DNA of 16,294 nucleotides from an uncultured Megasphaera sp. (GCA_937895695.1 CALBLM010000306.1:1-16294), one strand, 5' to 3'. Counted from the first letter of the stretch, positions 6,474 through 13,599 are shown. Notes: generated by a model not told the origin, from the sequence alone. Translations and numbers: made by a program.

Positions 6474-7211
6474 ATGAAAAACAAAAAATATAAATTAGAA
6501 CCGATTCAATTGGATGCGTATAAGCCGTTGCGGGATGTGGTTAGTGAAGCATTACGGCAAGCTATCAAAGATGGGGTATTAAAACCAGGTGAACGGCTGA
6601 TGGAAATTCAGCTGGCTGATGAATTAGGTGTTAGCCGTACGCCCATACGGGAAGCTATCCGTAAACTAGAATTGGAAGGCTTTGTCGTGATGGTACCGCG
6701 ACGCGGCACGTATGTAGCAGATATATCCCTTAAAGATATTTCCCAGGTTTTTGAAATTCGGGGAGCCTTGGAAGAGTTGGCTGCCGGTCTTGCGGCAGAA
6801 CGAATTACGCCGGATGAATTAGAAGGGCTGGAACGGATTTTAGTAGAAATTAATGACTACATGGCTAACGATAAATTTGATAAAATCGTAGATGCTGATG
6901 TTCGTTTTCATGATATCTTATACCATGCTAGCCGGAATCAGCGGTTAGTAGATATTCTTCACAATTTGCGGGAACAAATGCTTCGTTTCCGTTCTATTTC
7001 CATGCATTATCCGGGACGATTGGCAGCTACCTGGGAAGAACATCGTCAAATGGTAGAAAATATTGCACAGCATAATAGTGCCCTGGCTCGAAAAGTAGCT
7101 AAAAAACATATGGAAAATTCTGAAAAGACCTTACTAAAGGGGATTCAAAAAGATGAAGAATCGGCACGGCAAATTCATGAACTATTTCCGGAACACCATA
7201 TTGGCGAGTAA
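6474..7211 (+). CDS. GntR-family regulator, FadR/FCD subfamily
   Basis: A cytoplasmic DNA-binding regulator of 245 residues. The N-terminal winged helix-turn-helix spans about residues 22-84 (LADELGVSRTPIREAIRKLELEGFV, then the wing RRGTYVADIS). The C-terminal all-helical FCD domain spans about 90-215 and keeps the metal-site pattern of the subfamily: D142xxxH146 (DVRFHDILYHASRNQRL), H190 and H212. FCD domains usually bind small organic acids such as lactate, gluconate or citrate, often through that metal. An AGGAG lies 14 bases before the ATG at 6474; a GTG at 6459 overlaps it and a TTG at 6450 is also in frame, so the exact start is uncertain. It is co-directional with ispE upstream and larA downstream, which makes lactate metabolism its likely target. 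Confidence 0.92.
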   Translation: MKNKKYKLEPIQLDAYKPLRDVVSEALRQAIKDGVLKPGERLMEIQLADELGVSRTPIREAIRKLELEGFVVMVPRRGTYVADISLKDISQVFEIRGALEELAAGLAAERITPDELEGLERILVEINDYMANDKFDKIVDADVRFHDILYHASRNQRLVDILHNLREQMLRFRSISMHYPGRLAATWEEHRQMVENIAQHNSALARKVAKKHMENSEKTLLKGIQKDEESARQIHELFPEHHIGE

Positions 7212-7237
7212 GTTGTAAAAAGAGAAGGTGAATTGGC

Positions 7238-7405
7238 ATGTTGCCTATTTCTCACGTTTTAGGACAAATTCGACACAAAGTGAATCATATGGATGATTTT
7301 GAAAATTTCTTATGTATGGTGACACTTGTATTGTTTGCGATGTTGTTTGTACGAACATTGGTGGCATTATACATGGGACGATGGAATTTATTTATTGATA
7401 TATAA
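7238..7405 (+). CDS. Small single-span membrane protein, 55 aa
   Basis: A 55-codon ORF lying between the gntR-family gene and larA. AGAAGG at about 7222-7227 sits at proper distance before the ATG, and the stop at 7403 is 18 bases before the larA start, with larA's own ribosome binding site in the gap. The first 20 residues (MLPISHVLGQIRHKVNHMDD) are polar and somewhat basic; about residues 24-46 form one hydrophobic segment (FLCMVTLVLFAMLFVRTLVAL); the tail is short (MGRWNLFIDI). I do not recognise it. Its position in a tight operon suggests a membrane role linked to its neighbours, but nothing in the sequence says which. It would be missed by annotation with a 60-residue cut-off. Confidence 0.7.
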   Translation: MLPISHVLGQIRHKVNHMDDFENFLCMVTLVLFAMLFVRTLVALYMGRWNLFIDI

Positions 7406-7423
7406 TATGGTTAGGAGTAAAAC

Positions 7424-8722
7424 ATGAAAACCTTTTCTCTCCCTTGCGGTAAAGGGAATCAGACAGTTACTTTAGACGAATCTCATGTGTTATATGATTT
7501 ACATGGCAACCAGGTGGAAACGGTAACGGACGAAGCTGAAGCCGTACGCCAGGCATTGCGGCATCCTGTGGGCAGTGCGCCCCTGCGCGACGTAGTACAG
7601 CCGACGGATACAGTGGCTATTATTGTCAGTGATATTACGCGAATTGTCCATACGGCACAGATGCTGCCGATAATTGTAGAAGAATTACATACTATAGGTG
7701 TATCGGACGATCAAATCACGGTTATTACGGCACAAGGGACACATCGGTCTCATACACCGGAAGAAGATGCTATTGTATGCGGTAAAGAAATGGTTCAACG
7801 CCTTCGTATTGTAAATCATGATTGTCGGGATAGGGATCATTTAGTAAAAGTCGGCACGACAACGTATGGGAATGACATTTTTTTGAATCGCCGTGCTGTA
7901 GAAGCTGATAAAGTTATTTTGACAGGGGCTGTATCTTTTCATCCCATGGCTGGATTTGGTGGTGGACGTAAGAGTGTCCTTCCTGGTATTGCCAGTTATG
8001 AAACCATTATGCGTAATCATGCATTGGCTTTAACGGATGAAGTTGGCGGCGGCTGCAATCCGTTGTGCGAAACGAGTTTGCTGGAACATAATCCACTGCA
8101 CGATGATATGCGTCAGGCTACAGCATTTCTTAATCCGGCTTTTCTAGTAAATACTGTTTTTACGGCAGACGGTGATTTATATGAAGTAGTTGGCGGCCAT
8201 TGGTATGAAGCGTGGAAAAAAGGATGTGACGATTTGTTGCGCATTGCCAGTGTACCGATTCAAGAACAAGCGGATGTAACCATTGGATCTGCCGGCGGCT
8301 ATCCCAAGGATATGAATTTGTATCAAAGTACGAAAGCACATATGAATGCCGTTTTTGCTACTAAGCCCGGCGGCATAATGATTTTTACGCTAGATTGCCC
8401 AGATATAAAAGAACCGGCTATTTTTACAGATTGGTTTTTCCGCAGCGATATGGATGCCTTTGAAAAAGATTTGCGTGCTGATTTTTCTATCCCAGCATTT
8501 GTTGCTTTTAAAACGCACTGCATCATTAATGCGATGAAACAGGTTTACATCGTTACGCGTCCAGAAAACTTTGACATTATTCGGCAGAGCGGACAAATTC
8601 CAGCAGCTACGTTGGAAGAAGCATGGCAAATGGCCCAAGCTGAACTCGTTAAGGAAGGCAAAACGGACTATAAGGTTACTGTTATGGGTCATGCAGCGGC
8701 AATATTTCCTGTATTAAAATAA
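7424..8722 (+). CDS. larA: Nickel-pincer lactate racemase family protein (LarA)
   Basis: LarA interconverts L- and D-lactate with a nickel pincer nucleotide cofactor bound to a lysine; relatives in the family act on other 2-hydroxyacids. The 432-residue length fits. The residues known from Lactobacillus plantarum LarA are all in place, with numbering shifted by only a few: D70 and R73 (SDITRIV), H107 (AQGTHRSH), H173 and K183 (SFHPMAGFGGGRKSVLPG; the lysine would carry the cofactor), H199 (RNHAL), Q301 and K304 (GYPKDMNLYQSTK). So it should be active. TTAGGAG precedes the ATG. No larB, larC or larE genes for making the cofactor are in the window. The gene closes the operon, followed by a terminator. 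Racemisation of lactate is the best guess given the lactate permease and lactate dehydrogenase nearby. Confidence 0.9.
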   Translation: MKTFSLPCGKGNQTVTLDESHVLYDLHGNQVETVTDEAEAVRQALRHPVGSAPLRDVVQPTDTVAIIVSDITRIVHTAQMLPIIVEELHTIGVSDDQITVITAQGTHRSHTPEEDAIVCGKEMVQRLRIVNHDCRDRDHLVKVGTTTYGNDIFLNRRAVEADKVILTGAVSFHPMAGFGGGRKSVLPGIASYETIMRNHALALTDEVGGGCNPLCETSLLEHNPLHDDMRQATAFLNPAFLVNTVFTADGDLYEVVGGHWYEAWKKGCDDLLRIASVPIQEQADVTIGSAGGYPKDMNLYQSTKAHMNAVFATKPGGIMIFTLDCPDIKEPAIFTDWFFRSDMDAFEKDLRADFSIPAFVAFKTHCIINAMKQVYIVTRPENFDIIRQSGQIPAATLEEAWQMAQAELVKEGKTDYKVTVMGHAAAIFPVLK

Positions 8723-8753
8723 AAATATATCAATAATTAAAAGAAAAATAGGA

Positions 8754-8802
8754 CGGATAAAACGTATATTCTCTTTATTTATACGTTTTACCCGTTTATT
8801 TA
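8754..8802 (+). terminator. Probable terminator after larA
   Basis: A 15-bp stem with one mismatch (8754-8768 with 8780-8794, core TAAAACGTATA) and an 11-base loop, followed by a T-rich but interrupted tail (TTTATTTAT). Confidence 0.7.
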
Positions 8803-8858
8803 TATGACAAATTATACATTTTTAGACATTGTAAAATAAAAATCTTTAAGAAGATAGG

Positions 8859-8887
8859 AAGACAAATTTTCAAATTTGTACTATAAT
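8859..8887 (+). promoter_or_regulatory. Promoter of the lactate dehydrogenase gene with an internal operator-like palindrome
   Basis: A weak -35 AAGACA (8859-8864), 17-base spacer, perfect TATAAT (8882-8887). The spacer is filled by the perfect inverted repeat ACAAATTT-TC-AAATTTGT (8862-8879), where a bound regulator would block polymerase. A TNGTACNA sequence (8876-8883), compatible with the loose FadR-subfamily half-site rule, overlaps the -10. Confidence 0.65.
8862..8879. repeat. Perfect inverted repeat, candidate operator
   Basis: ACAAATTT, two bases TC, AAATTTGT. Eight perfectly matched pairs located between -35 and -10. Confidence 0.6.
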
Positions 8888-8895
8888 AAACACAT

Positions 8896-8914
8896 TGCAA
8901 CCCAAAGTGTTGCA
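8896..8914 (+). repeat. Inverted repeat at the 5' end of the dehydrogenase mRNA
   Basis: TGCAAC (8896-8901), seven-base loop, GTTGCA (8909-8914). The expected transcription start is about 8894, so it would be a stem-loop at the very 5' end of the message, or a second operator. Confidence 0.45.
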
Positions 8915-8952
8915 CTAGTAGAAACATGCGTTGCGATAAGTAAGGAGATTTT

Positions 8953-10362
8953 ATGATGAAACCATATAATAAAGTCACAGATGAAGTGGTAGAAGCATTA
9001 AAAAACATTGTTGGCGATAAATATGTAAAGACTGATGCCGATGTATTAGATGTATATAAATCCGATGAAAGTTTGGCCCCTTCGTTTTGGCATACGCCGG
9101 AAGTTGTCGTATTGCCGGGCTGTACAGAAGAAGTATCGGCCATTATGAAATTGGCGAATCAATATCATGTACCGGTTACGCCGCGCAGTGCCGGAACAAG
9201 TGTTAGCTGCGGTGCCGTTCCTGCCTATGAAGGCATTGTCGTTTTGATGGAACGAATGAATAAGATTTTGGAATTAAATGAAGATGGCATGTATATGACC
9301 GTCGAAGCGGGCGTCCGTACTATTGATATCCAAAATCTAGCAAATTCTAAAGGATTGATGTATGCCGGTGATCCGTGCAGTTCGGATAGCTGCTTGATTG
9401 GTGGCAATTTGGCAACCAATGCTGGCGGTAATAAAGCCGTTCGTTACGGTACAACACGCCACCAGGTTTATTCGATTGAAGCCGTACTTCCGAGTGGTAA
9501 AATTGCTCATTTAGGAGCGACATTGAAAAAATGTTCTACCGGATTTTGCTTAGACCAGTTGATTATTGGCTCTGAAGGTACGTTGGGGATTATTACTAAG
9601 GCTACACTGAAATTGGTTCCGCTGTGCCCGTATCGTTTGGATGTTTTGGCAGTGTTTACGGATTTAGCAAAAGCAACGGCCTTAGTACCCAAATTAGTTA
9701 AAGCTGGTCTGAATCCGACATCTGTTGAATTTATGGACAATAATTTTGTACGCAGTGCCAGCGATTATAGTGAACTGCGGTTACCGCATTATGAAGATGG
9801 CTGCTATGATATCATTTCCATTGAAACATTTAATGAAAATGAATTGGATGAAAAAATGGAAAAATTGGCAGCTATTTGTGAAGAATGTGGGGCTACGGAT
9901 ATCGTAGAAGCCGATGACCGTGTTTGGAAAGTTCGTCGTAATTGCTTGGAAAGTACGCGTGTCTTTTCTAAAGTAGCGACATCAGAAGATTTGGTTGTAC
10001 CTGTAACGAAGATTGCTGACTGCATTCAAACGTTGGTAAAAGAAAGCAAAAAATATGATTTCCGTCTGTTCTGCTTGGCTCATGCTGGTGACGGCAATTT
10101 GCATTTCCAGATTTTAAAATGTGATATGAGCGATGAAGAATGGAATAAGCAGTTAAAAGAATTCCGTGCAACAGCCTATAAATATGTATATGGATTAGGC
10201 GGACGTCTTTCAGGTGAACACGGGATTGGTTTGAAACGTTTGGCATATATGGAAAAATACACCGATCCTGTTGAATTGGAATTAATGAAAACGATTAAAA
10301 AAGCAATCGACCCGAATTGGATTCTGAATCCGGGAAAAGTTATTGATTTTGAAAATAAATAA
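8953..10362 (+). CDS. FAD-binding lactate dehydrogenase, GlcD/Dld type
   Basis: A 469-residue flavoprotein of the FAD_binding_4 / FAD-oxidase_C family (GlcD, Dld, LctD). The FAD domain spans about residues 45-225: VTPRSAGTSVSCGAVPAYEGIV, GGNLATNAGGNKAVRYGTTRH and IIGSEGTLGIITKATLKLVPL. The substrate domain follows to the end, with the metal/substrate histidines in LAHAGDGNLHFQIL (H377, H384) and SGEHGIGLKR (E422, H423). There is no iron-sulfur domain; the size fits the D-lactate dehydrogenases that reduce electron-transfer flavoprotein, known from Megasphaera elsdenii and Acetobacterium woodii. No etf genes are adjacent. Lactate as substrate is inferred from the lctP and larA context; glycolate or another 2-hydroxyacid is possible. 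AAGGAG (8942-8947) serves either ATG 8953 or ATG 8956. Confidence 0.9.
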   Translation: MMKPYNKVTDEVVEALKNIVGDKYVKTDADVLDVYKSDESLAPSFWHTPEVVVLPGCTEEVSAIMKLANQYHVPVTPRSAGTSVSCGAVPAYEGIVVLMERMNKILELNEDGMYMTVEAGVRTIDIQNLANSKGLMYAGDPCSSDSCLIGGNLATNAGGNKAVRYGTTRHQVYSIEAVLPSGKIAHLGATLKKCSTGFCLDQLIIGSEGTLGIITKATLKLVPLCPYRLDVLAVFTDLAKATALVPKLVKAGLNPTSVEFMDNNFVRSASDYSELRLPHYEDGCYDIISIETFNENELDEKMEKLAAICEECGATDIVEADDRVWKVRRNCLESTRVFSKVATSEDLVVPVTKIADCIQTLVKESKKYDFRLFCLAHAGDGNLHFQILKCDMSDEEWNKQLKEFRATAYKYVYGLGGRLSGEHGIGLKRLAYMEKYTDPVELELMKTIKKAIDPNWILNPGKVIDFENK

Positions 10363-10379
10363 CTTTCATTTCATACGAG

Positions 10380-10408
10380 AAGGATGCCGTATACAGGCAT
10401 CCTTTTTT
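10380..10408 (+). terminator. Terminator after the lactate dehydrogenase gene
   Basis: Perfect 9-bp stem AAGGATGCC / GGCATCCTT (10380-10388 with 10396-10404), 7-base loop, run of T. Confidence 0.92.
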
Positions 10409-10426
10409 AGTATCTGAAAAAGAGAT

Positions 10427-10458
10427 AAAAAAAGAACGCCCCATAAAGGACGTTCTTT
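10427..10458 (-). terminator. Terminator of rpsD
   Basis: AAAGAACG (10431-10438) and CGTTCTTT (10451-10458) with further inner C/G pairing. A run of seven A on the left reads as the T tract on the minus strand. It lies just past the rpsD stop. Confidence 0.88.
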
Positions 10459-10470
10459 GGAATTCCAATA

Positions 10471-11058
10471 TTATTTAGAGTACAATTCGACGATAAGTGT
10501 TTCGTTGATTTCTACTGGAATTTCATCACGTTCAGGCATACGTGTAAGCGTGCCTTCAAAGCCGTCGAAATTCTTTTCGATATACGGAACATCGAATGTT
10601 TTTAATTCCTGGAAGGATTTTTTATACATTTCGTTGGAACGGGAAGCTTCTTTCAAAGCGATAACGGAACCAACTTTTACGTGTGCAGACGGAATGTCGC
10701 AACGTTTGCCATTTACCAAGATGTGGCCATGGTTAACCATCTGACGAGCCTGGCGAATGGAGCTTGCAAAACCGATACGATATACTAAGTTATCCAAGCG
10801 GCATTCCAACAATTTTAACATGTTCTGACCAGTTACGCCGTCCATCTTTTTGGCTTTATCATAATAACGGACAAACTGACGTTCGAGCAAATTGTAGTAT
10901 GCGCGAAGTTTCTGTTTTTCCAATAACTGTGTGCCATATTCAGACATTTTCTTCTGACGTTGTTCTTTTTTCACACGTTTTAATGCCTTAGGATGTCCGT
11001 ACACATTGAGTCCGAACCGGCGACATTCCTTAAAACGTGCTTCTCTCCTCGTTGCCAT
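10471..11058 (-). CDS. rpsD: 30S ribosomal protein S4
   Basis: S4 binds 16S rRNA early in assembly of the small ribosomal subunit. The 195-residue protein has the expected layout: an N-terminal S4-specific domain (MSEYGTQLLEKQKLRAYYNLLERQFVRYY), then the S4 RNA-binding domain at about residues 88-150 (LECRLDNLVYRIGFASSIRQARQMVNHGHILVNGKRCDIPS) and the C-terminal TRMPERDEIPVEINETLIVELYSK. The N-terminus has a single cysteine, so it is the form without a zinc knuckle. It stands alone with its own promoter and terminator rather than in the alpha operon, as also happens in Bacillus. AGGTGAT precedes the ATG. The leader is short (about 40 bases), so there is little room for a large autoregulatory RNA fold. 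Confidence 0.97.
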   Translation of the reverse strand: MATRREARFKECRRFGLNVYGHPKALKRVKKEQRQKKMSEYGTQLLEKQKLRAYYNLLERQFVRYYDKAKKMDGVTGQNMLKLLECRLDNLVYRIGFASSIRQARQMVNHGHILVNGKRCDIPSAHVKVGSVIALKEASRSNEMYKKSFQELKTFDVPYIEKNFDGFEGTLTRMPERDEIPVEINETLIVELYSK

Positions 11059-11106
11059 TGATACATCACCTCATATTATAATTTTTTAAATACATGCAAC
11101 ATCAAA

Positions 11107-11135
11107 ATATTACCATCATTTTTCCATATTGTCAA
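11107..11135 (-). promoter_or_regulatory. Promoter of rpsD
   Basis: On the minus strand: consensus TTGACA (11135-11130), 17-base spacer ending in TGG, TAATAT (11112-11107). A TATAAT nearer the gene (11080-11075) is too close to the ribosome binding site to be the main -10. Confidence 0.7.
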
Positions 11136-11230
11136 TGTATATGAAAAAAAGACGAAAAGATATTTTTGACTGGTTTGATGAAAGAACTATTCTTAATTTT
11201 AGATGTCTTATATGGAATATTACTCGTTAC

Positions 11231-11779
11231 TTATCTTTTTTTTAATTCAATCATCGTATCTGTAATGGTTAAGGTACTGGGGTCATTTCCTTGAATTATT
11301 TTAAAAATTTCCACAGGAACATAGGCAGTATTATTGACTAATACAGGGGGAGCTCCGAATGAAGTGGGCGAAGTCATACCATCTGCTCCGGAAATCGTTG
11401 TGACAGCATTAGAAAAATCTACGCCTAAATATTGTGTCGTTTTCATTGAGGAACCAATAATTGTTACAGATTGCTCATCAGCATGCCAAGTTGTTGTAAA
11501 TCCGAGTGCATCGCTTACGGCACGAGCTGGTACCAGAAGACAATGATTAATTTGAAGGGGATGTACATCTAACTTTTTCCCATTTACTACTAACGTTTGG
11601 GGTGTGATGTAGGAAGAGCTATCAGTGAGTACATAATTTGTCATGTCATGCCGAACGGACTGCTGCGTAGTTAATGACTGATTAGCTGTATCCGTTATGG
11701 TACCCGGTGAATTTGCTGAAATGGCGACGGTCATACTAAATGCTGCAAGGATGACCAGTATGGATATTCTTTTTGTCAT
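11231..11779 (-). CDS. Secreted protein with copper amine oxidase N-terminal-like (stalk) domain
   Basis: A 182-residue exported protein. Residues 1 to about 22 are a signal peptide (MTKRISILVILAAFSMTVAISA). After a Ser/Thr-rich linker comes a domain of the copper amine oxidase N1 'stalk' type: VVNGKKLDVHPLQINHCLLVPARAVSDALGFTTTWHADEQSVTI at about residues 64-107, followed by a second, more divergent half (VLVNNTAYVPVEIFKIIQ). The domain is common in cell-envelope proteins of Firmicutes and Negativicutes, where it acts as a structural or binding module rather than an enzyme; no catalytic oxidase part exists here. AAAGGAGG stands a proper distance before the ATG. A terminator of the upstream gene lies in the 119-base gap before it, so it is probably expressed alone. 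No clear terminator follows it. Confidence 0.85.
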   Translation of the reverse strand: MTKRISILVILAAFSMTVAISANSPGTITDTANQSLTTQQSVRHDMTNYVLTDSSSYITPQTLVVNGKKLDVHPLQINHCLLVPARAVSDALGFTTTWHADEQSVTIIGSSMKTTQYLGVDFSNAVTTISGADGMTSPTSFGAPPVLVNNTAYVPVEIFKIIQGNDPSTLTITDTMIELKKR

Positions 11780-11851
11780 CTAAAGCATCCTCCTTTTATT
11801 CGTAGCATTATTTTATAACAAGTATAGCAAATCATATCTCACATATCTAGC

Positions 11852-11893
11852 AAAAAGAGGACATTGTAATAAAATTGTAACAATGTCCTCTTT
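11852..11893 (-). terminator. Terminator of the exonuclease-like gene unit
   Basis: Perfect 14-bp stem AAAGAGGACATTGT / ACAATGTCCTCTTT (11854-11867 with 11880-11893), 12-base loop. Five A at 11852-11856 read as the T tract on the minus strand. Confidence 0.92.
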
Positions 11894-11898
11894 AGAAA

Positions 11899-12861
11899 TT
11901 AAGGGATAGATTCGGAAAAATCCAATCCTTCATTGGTTGCGTAATACGTACCCTGTTCTTTTCCCGGTTCAATATATTTTTTAGCCAACAGCGTTTGTAA
12001 CATATCTTGATTTACTGATTGGGGAGCAAACAGTTCTTCCGGTGTGCATTCTTCGCGTTCTGCAGCAGCGATAATACTTGCCAGTTGTTGATCTTGCGAA
12101 GGGTCTGCATAGATATAGTGAATAGTGGGGATATACATAGGATATTCTTGTTTGGCCTGCATCAGAAATTGACCTGTTGCGATAGCCATGCTTAACGTAT
12201 TGGTTTTATCCATATCAATGCCCATTTCCTGACAAACCGCAGGTAGTTGATTGGATGAAAAATGATATAATTTTTTTGCTGTTTCCAGCGTATCAATAAA
12301 GTGAATCGGCGGCATATCCATACCGTATATTTTTAGGGCATGGGCAATGCATCCTAGTACATACGAAGCATGATGCGCTACTATCGTATGCGTTGTGAAA
12401 TAGTCTTTCATGCCGTCATTCCAATATTCTCCAAATTCATCGGCTTTACGGAGAATATCCCACGTTAATTCCGGATGTCCCGGAACCGTATAAATAGGTT
12501 CTGGCGGACGAACGTAAAAATAATGGGTATCTTTCAATTCTCCTTTTTCAAACTCTGCAAAGCCGATTAAACAAATCGAATAGGGCTGTTTATTAGCGAG
12601 TGTAATAGATAGGGTTGTAAATGTTTGAGGGTAGCGACGCAGTTCTTTTCCCGCAGGAAGGGGGTAGGTATAATAGCCATTTTTAGGAGTAATGTCGTAT
12701 TGGTGCAAGTTTTTGATTGGAATGTGTTTTTTCGTTGCCAAGTCTTTTTGGTGTTGCGCTTTTTTCTGCCGTTTGCGATACGATGTAGTAAGCGAATAGA
12801 TAACAGCTCCTAAAAATAATAGCGTGACAAGCGTACCGCCAATGTGAAGTAATGAATCCAT
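11899..12861 (-). CDS. Membrane-anchored, catalytically degenerate DnaQ-like exonuclease-fold protein
   Basis: A 320-residue protein. Residues about 5-25 are one membrane segment (LHIGGTLVTLLFLGAVIYSL), followed by a very basic stretch (YRKRQKKAQHQKDLATKK), so the rest faces the cytoplasm. About residues 80-235 follow the 3'-5' exonuclease (DnaQ/epsilon-like) fold closely: FTTLSITLANKQPYSICLIGFAEFEKGEL, TIVAHHASYVLGCIAHALKIYGM, HFIDTLETAKKLYHFSSNQLPAVCQEMGI. The catalytic positions are replaced: the DxE of Exo I is S85-x-T87, the Exo II aspartate is V168, and the Exo III H and D are T220 and M225. The C-terminal 60 residues resemble a small winged-helix end (LLAKKYIEPGKEQGTYYATNEGLDFSES). I chose ATG 12861 because AAAGGA lies 11 bases before it; TTG 12870 is too close to that site. 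It is cotranscribed with the secreted protein at 12898. Role unknown, perhaps nucleic acid or partner binding. Confidence 0.75.
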   Translation of the reverse strand: MDSLLHIGGTLVTLLFLGAVIYSLTTSYRKRQKKAQHQKDLATKKHIPIKNLHQYDITPKNGYYTYPLPAGKELRRYPQTFTTLSITLANKQPYSICLIGFAEFEKGELKDTHYFYVRPPEPIYTVPGHPELTWDILRKADEFGEYWNDGMKDYFTTHTIVAHHASYVLGCIAHALKIYGMDMPPIHFIDTLETAKKLYHFSSNQLPAVCQEMGIDMDKTNTLSMAIATGQFLMQAKQEYPMYIPTIHYIYADPSQDQQLASIIAAAEREECTPEELFAPQSVNQDMLQTLLAKKYIEPGKEQGTYYATNEGLDFSESIP

Positions 12862-12897
12862 AAGTATCAAATCCTTTGTGTTAGAATAATGGTGCTG

Positions 12898-13341
12898 TTA
12901 ATTGGTGGATGTATGATAAAATTTAATATTGTAACAGCTAAAGAAAGCATTGTCTGCAGCAATACTGTTTACGGGGTCTGCAGGGCTTACAGTTGGATTT
13001 GCAATAGGCATAAATGGTGAAGGAACACCGTATCCGTCGTAAACACAGGTAGCAATCGTCTGTGCTTTTATCGTTTGCCTTTTGAAGTTGTAGAAATAAT
13101 TGTTTTCGTATCCTGTGGCAATATTTGTCGTATAATCATACGTGATGACTGTAGCGCGAATCATGTAATATGGCGGATCGTATCGAATATTTTGAATGGA
13201 ATTCATGTCAATATATGATTCTGTCGTATCATCACGGTCGACTTGAACATATCGAGAATTATCGTCAAAAAACATAGCCGAAGCCAGCATGGATCCCAGA
13301 AACGTAAGCATGGCCAATAACGTTGTAATTTTTCGTAACAT
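12898..13341 (-). CDS. Small secreted protein, possibly surface-adhesin E-like
   Basis: A 147-residue exported protein. The start is the ATG at 13341, 8 bases after AAAGGAG (13350-13356); the open frame to 13395 would put 18 polar residues before the signal peptide. Residues 1 to about 21 are a signal peptide (MLRKITTLLAMLTFLGSMLASA). The mature part has the pattern YVQVDRDDTTESYIDMNSIQNIR, then alternating beta-strand-like segments rich in Tyr and Asn (YYMIRATVITYDY, NNYFYNFKRQTIKAQTIATCVYDGYG). This pattern, a strand, 'YIDMNSI', more strands and a conserved-looking cysteine, recalls the adhesin E-like family and other small periplasmic or surface proteins of Negativicutes, but I am not sure. 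The gene is first in a two-gene unit with the membrane-anchored exonuclease-like protein, 36 bases downstream. Confidence 0.75.
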   Translation of the reverse strand: MLRKITTLLAMLTFLGSMLASAMFFDDNSRYVQVDRDDTTESYIDMNSIQNIRYDPPYYMIRATVITYDYTTNIATGYENNYFYNFKRQTIKAQTIATCVYDGYGVPSPFMPIANPTVSPADPVNSIAADNAFFSCYNIKFYHTSTN

Positions 13342-13428
13342 ACTATAATCTCCTTTCAAGATGCCGCTTTTACTTAATGCATTTAAATTATTCAAAGAAT
13401 ATACACTACATTATTAAATACCTTTTAT

Positions 13429-13456
13429 ATTATACGGGAATGGAGAAATTTTACAA
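13429..13456 (-). promoter_or_regulatory. Promoter of the secreted protein / exonuclease-like unit
   Basis: On the minus strand: TTGTAA (13456-13451), 16-base spacer, TATAAT (13434-13429). The leader would be about 80 bases. Confidence 0.65.
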
Positions 13457-13579
13457 CACCTGTCGGGTCCTTTATGATAAATTGAGATGTATCATTTAGT
13501 AAATTCTATAAAATGCAAGTAGGAATTCAGGACAGTCAAGTCGAATATATACTTTTAGATAGTAAAATGTCAGGAAGAA

Positions 13580-13599
13580 TATGCATTCCAGTATGCATA
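13580..13599 (+). repeat. Inverted repeat next to the moaB ribosome binding site
   Basis: TATGCAT (13580-13586) and ATGCATA (13593-13599), 6-base loop. Its right arm touches the AAGGAGG at 13599-13605. It could be a small hairpin in the leader or a protein site. Confidence 0.4.

Noticed and set aside
11178..11294. 38-codon hydrophobic ORF on the plus strand running into the 3' end of the stalk-domain gene, with a possible TTGACT/TATTCT promoter
   Set aside because: Its resemblance to a small hydrophobic toxin is superficial: no ribosome binding site precedes it, and the proposed -10 lies inside the ORF itself.
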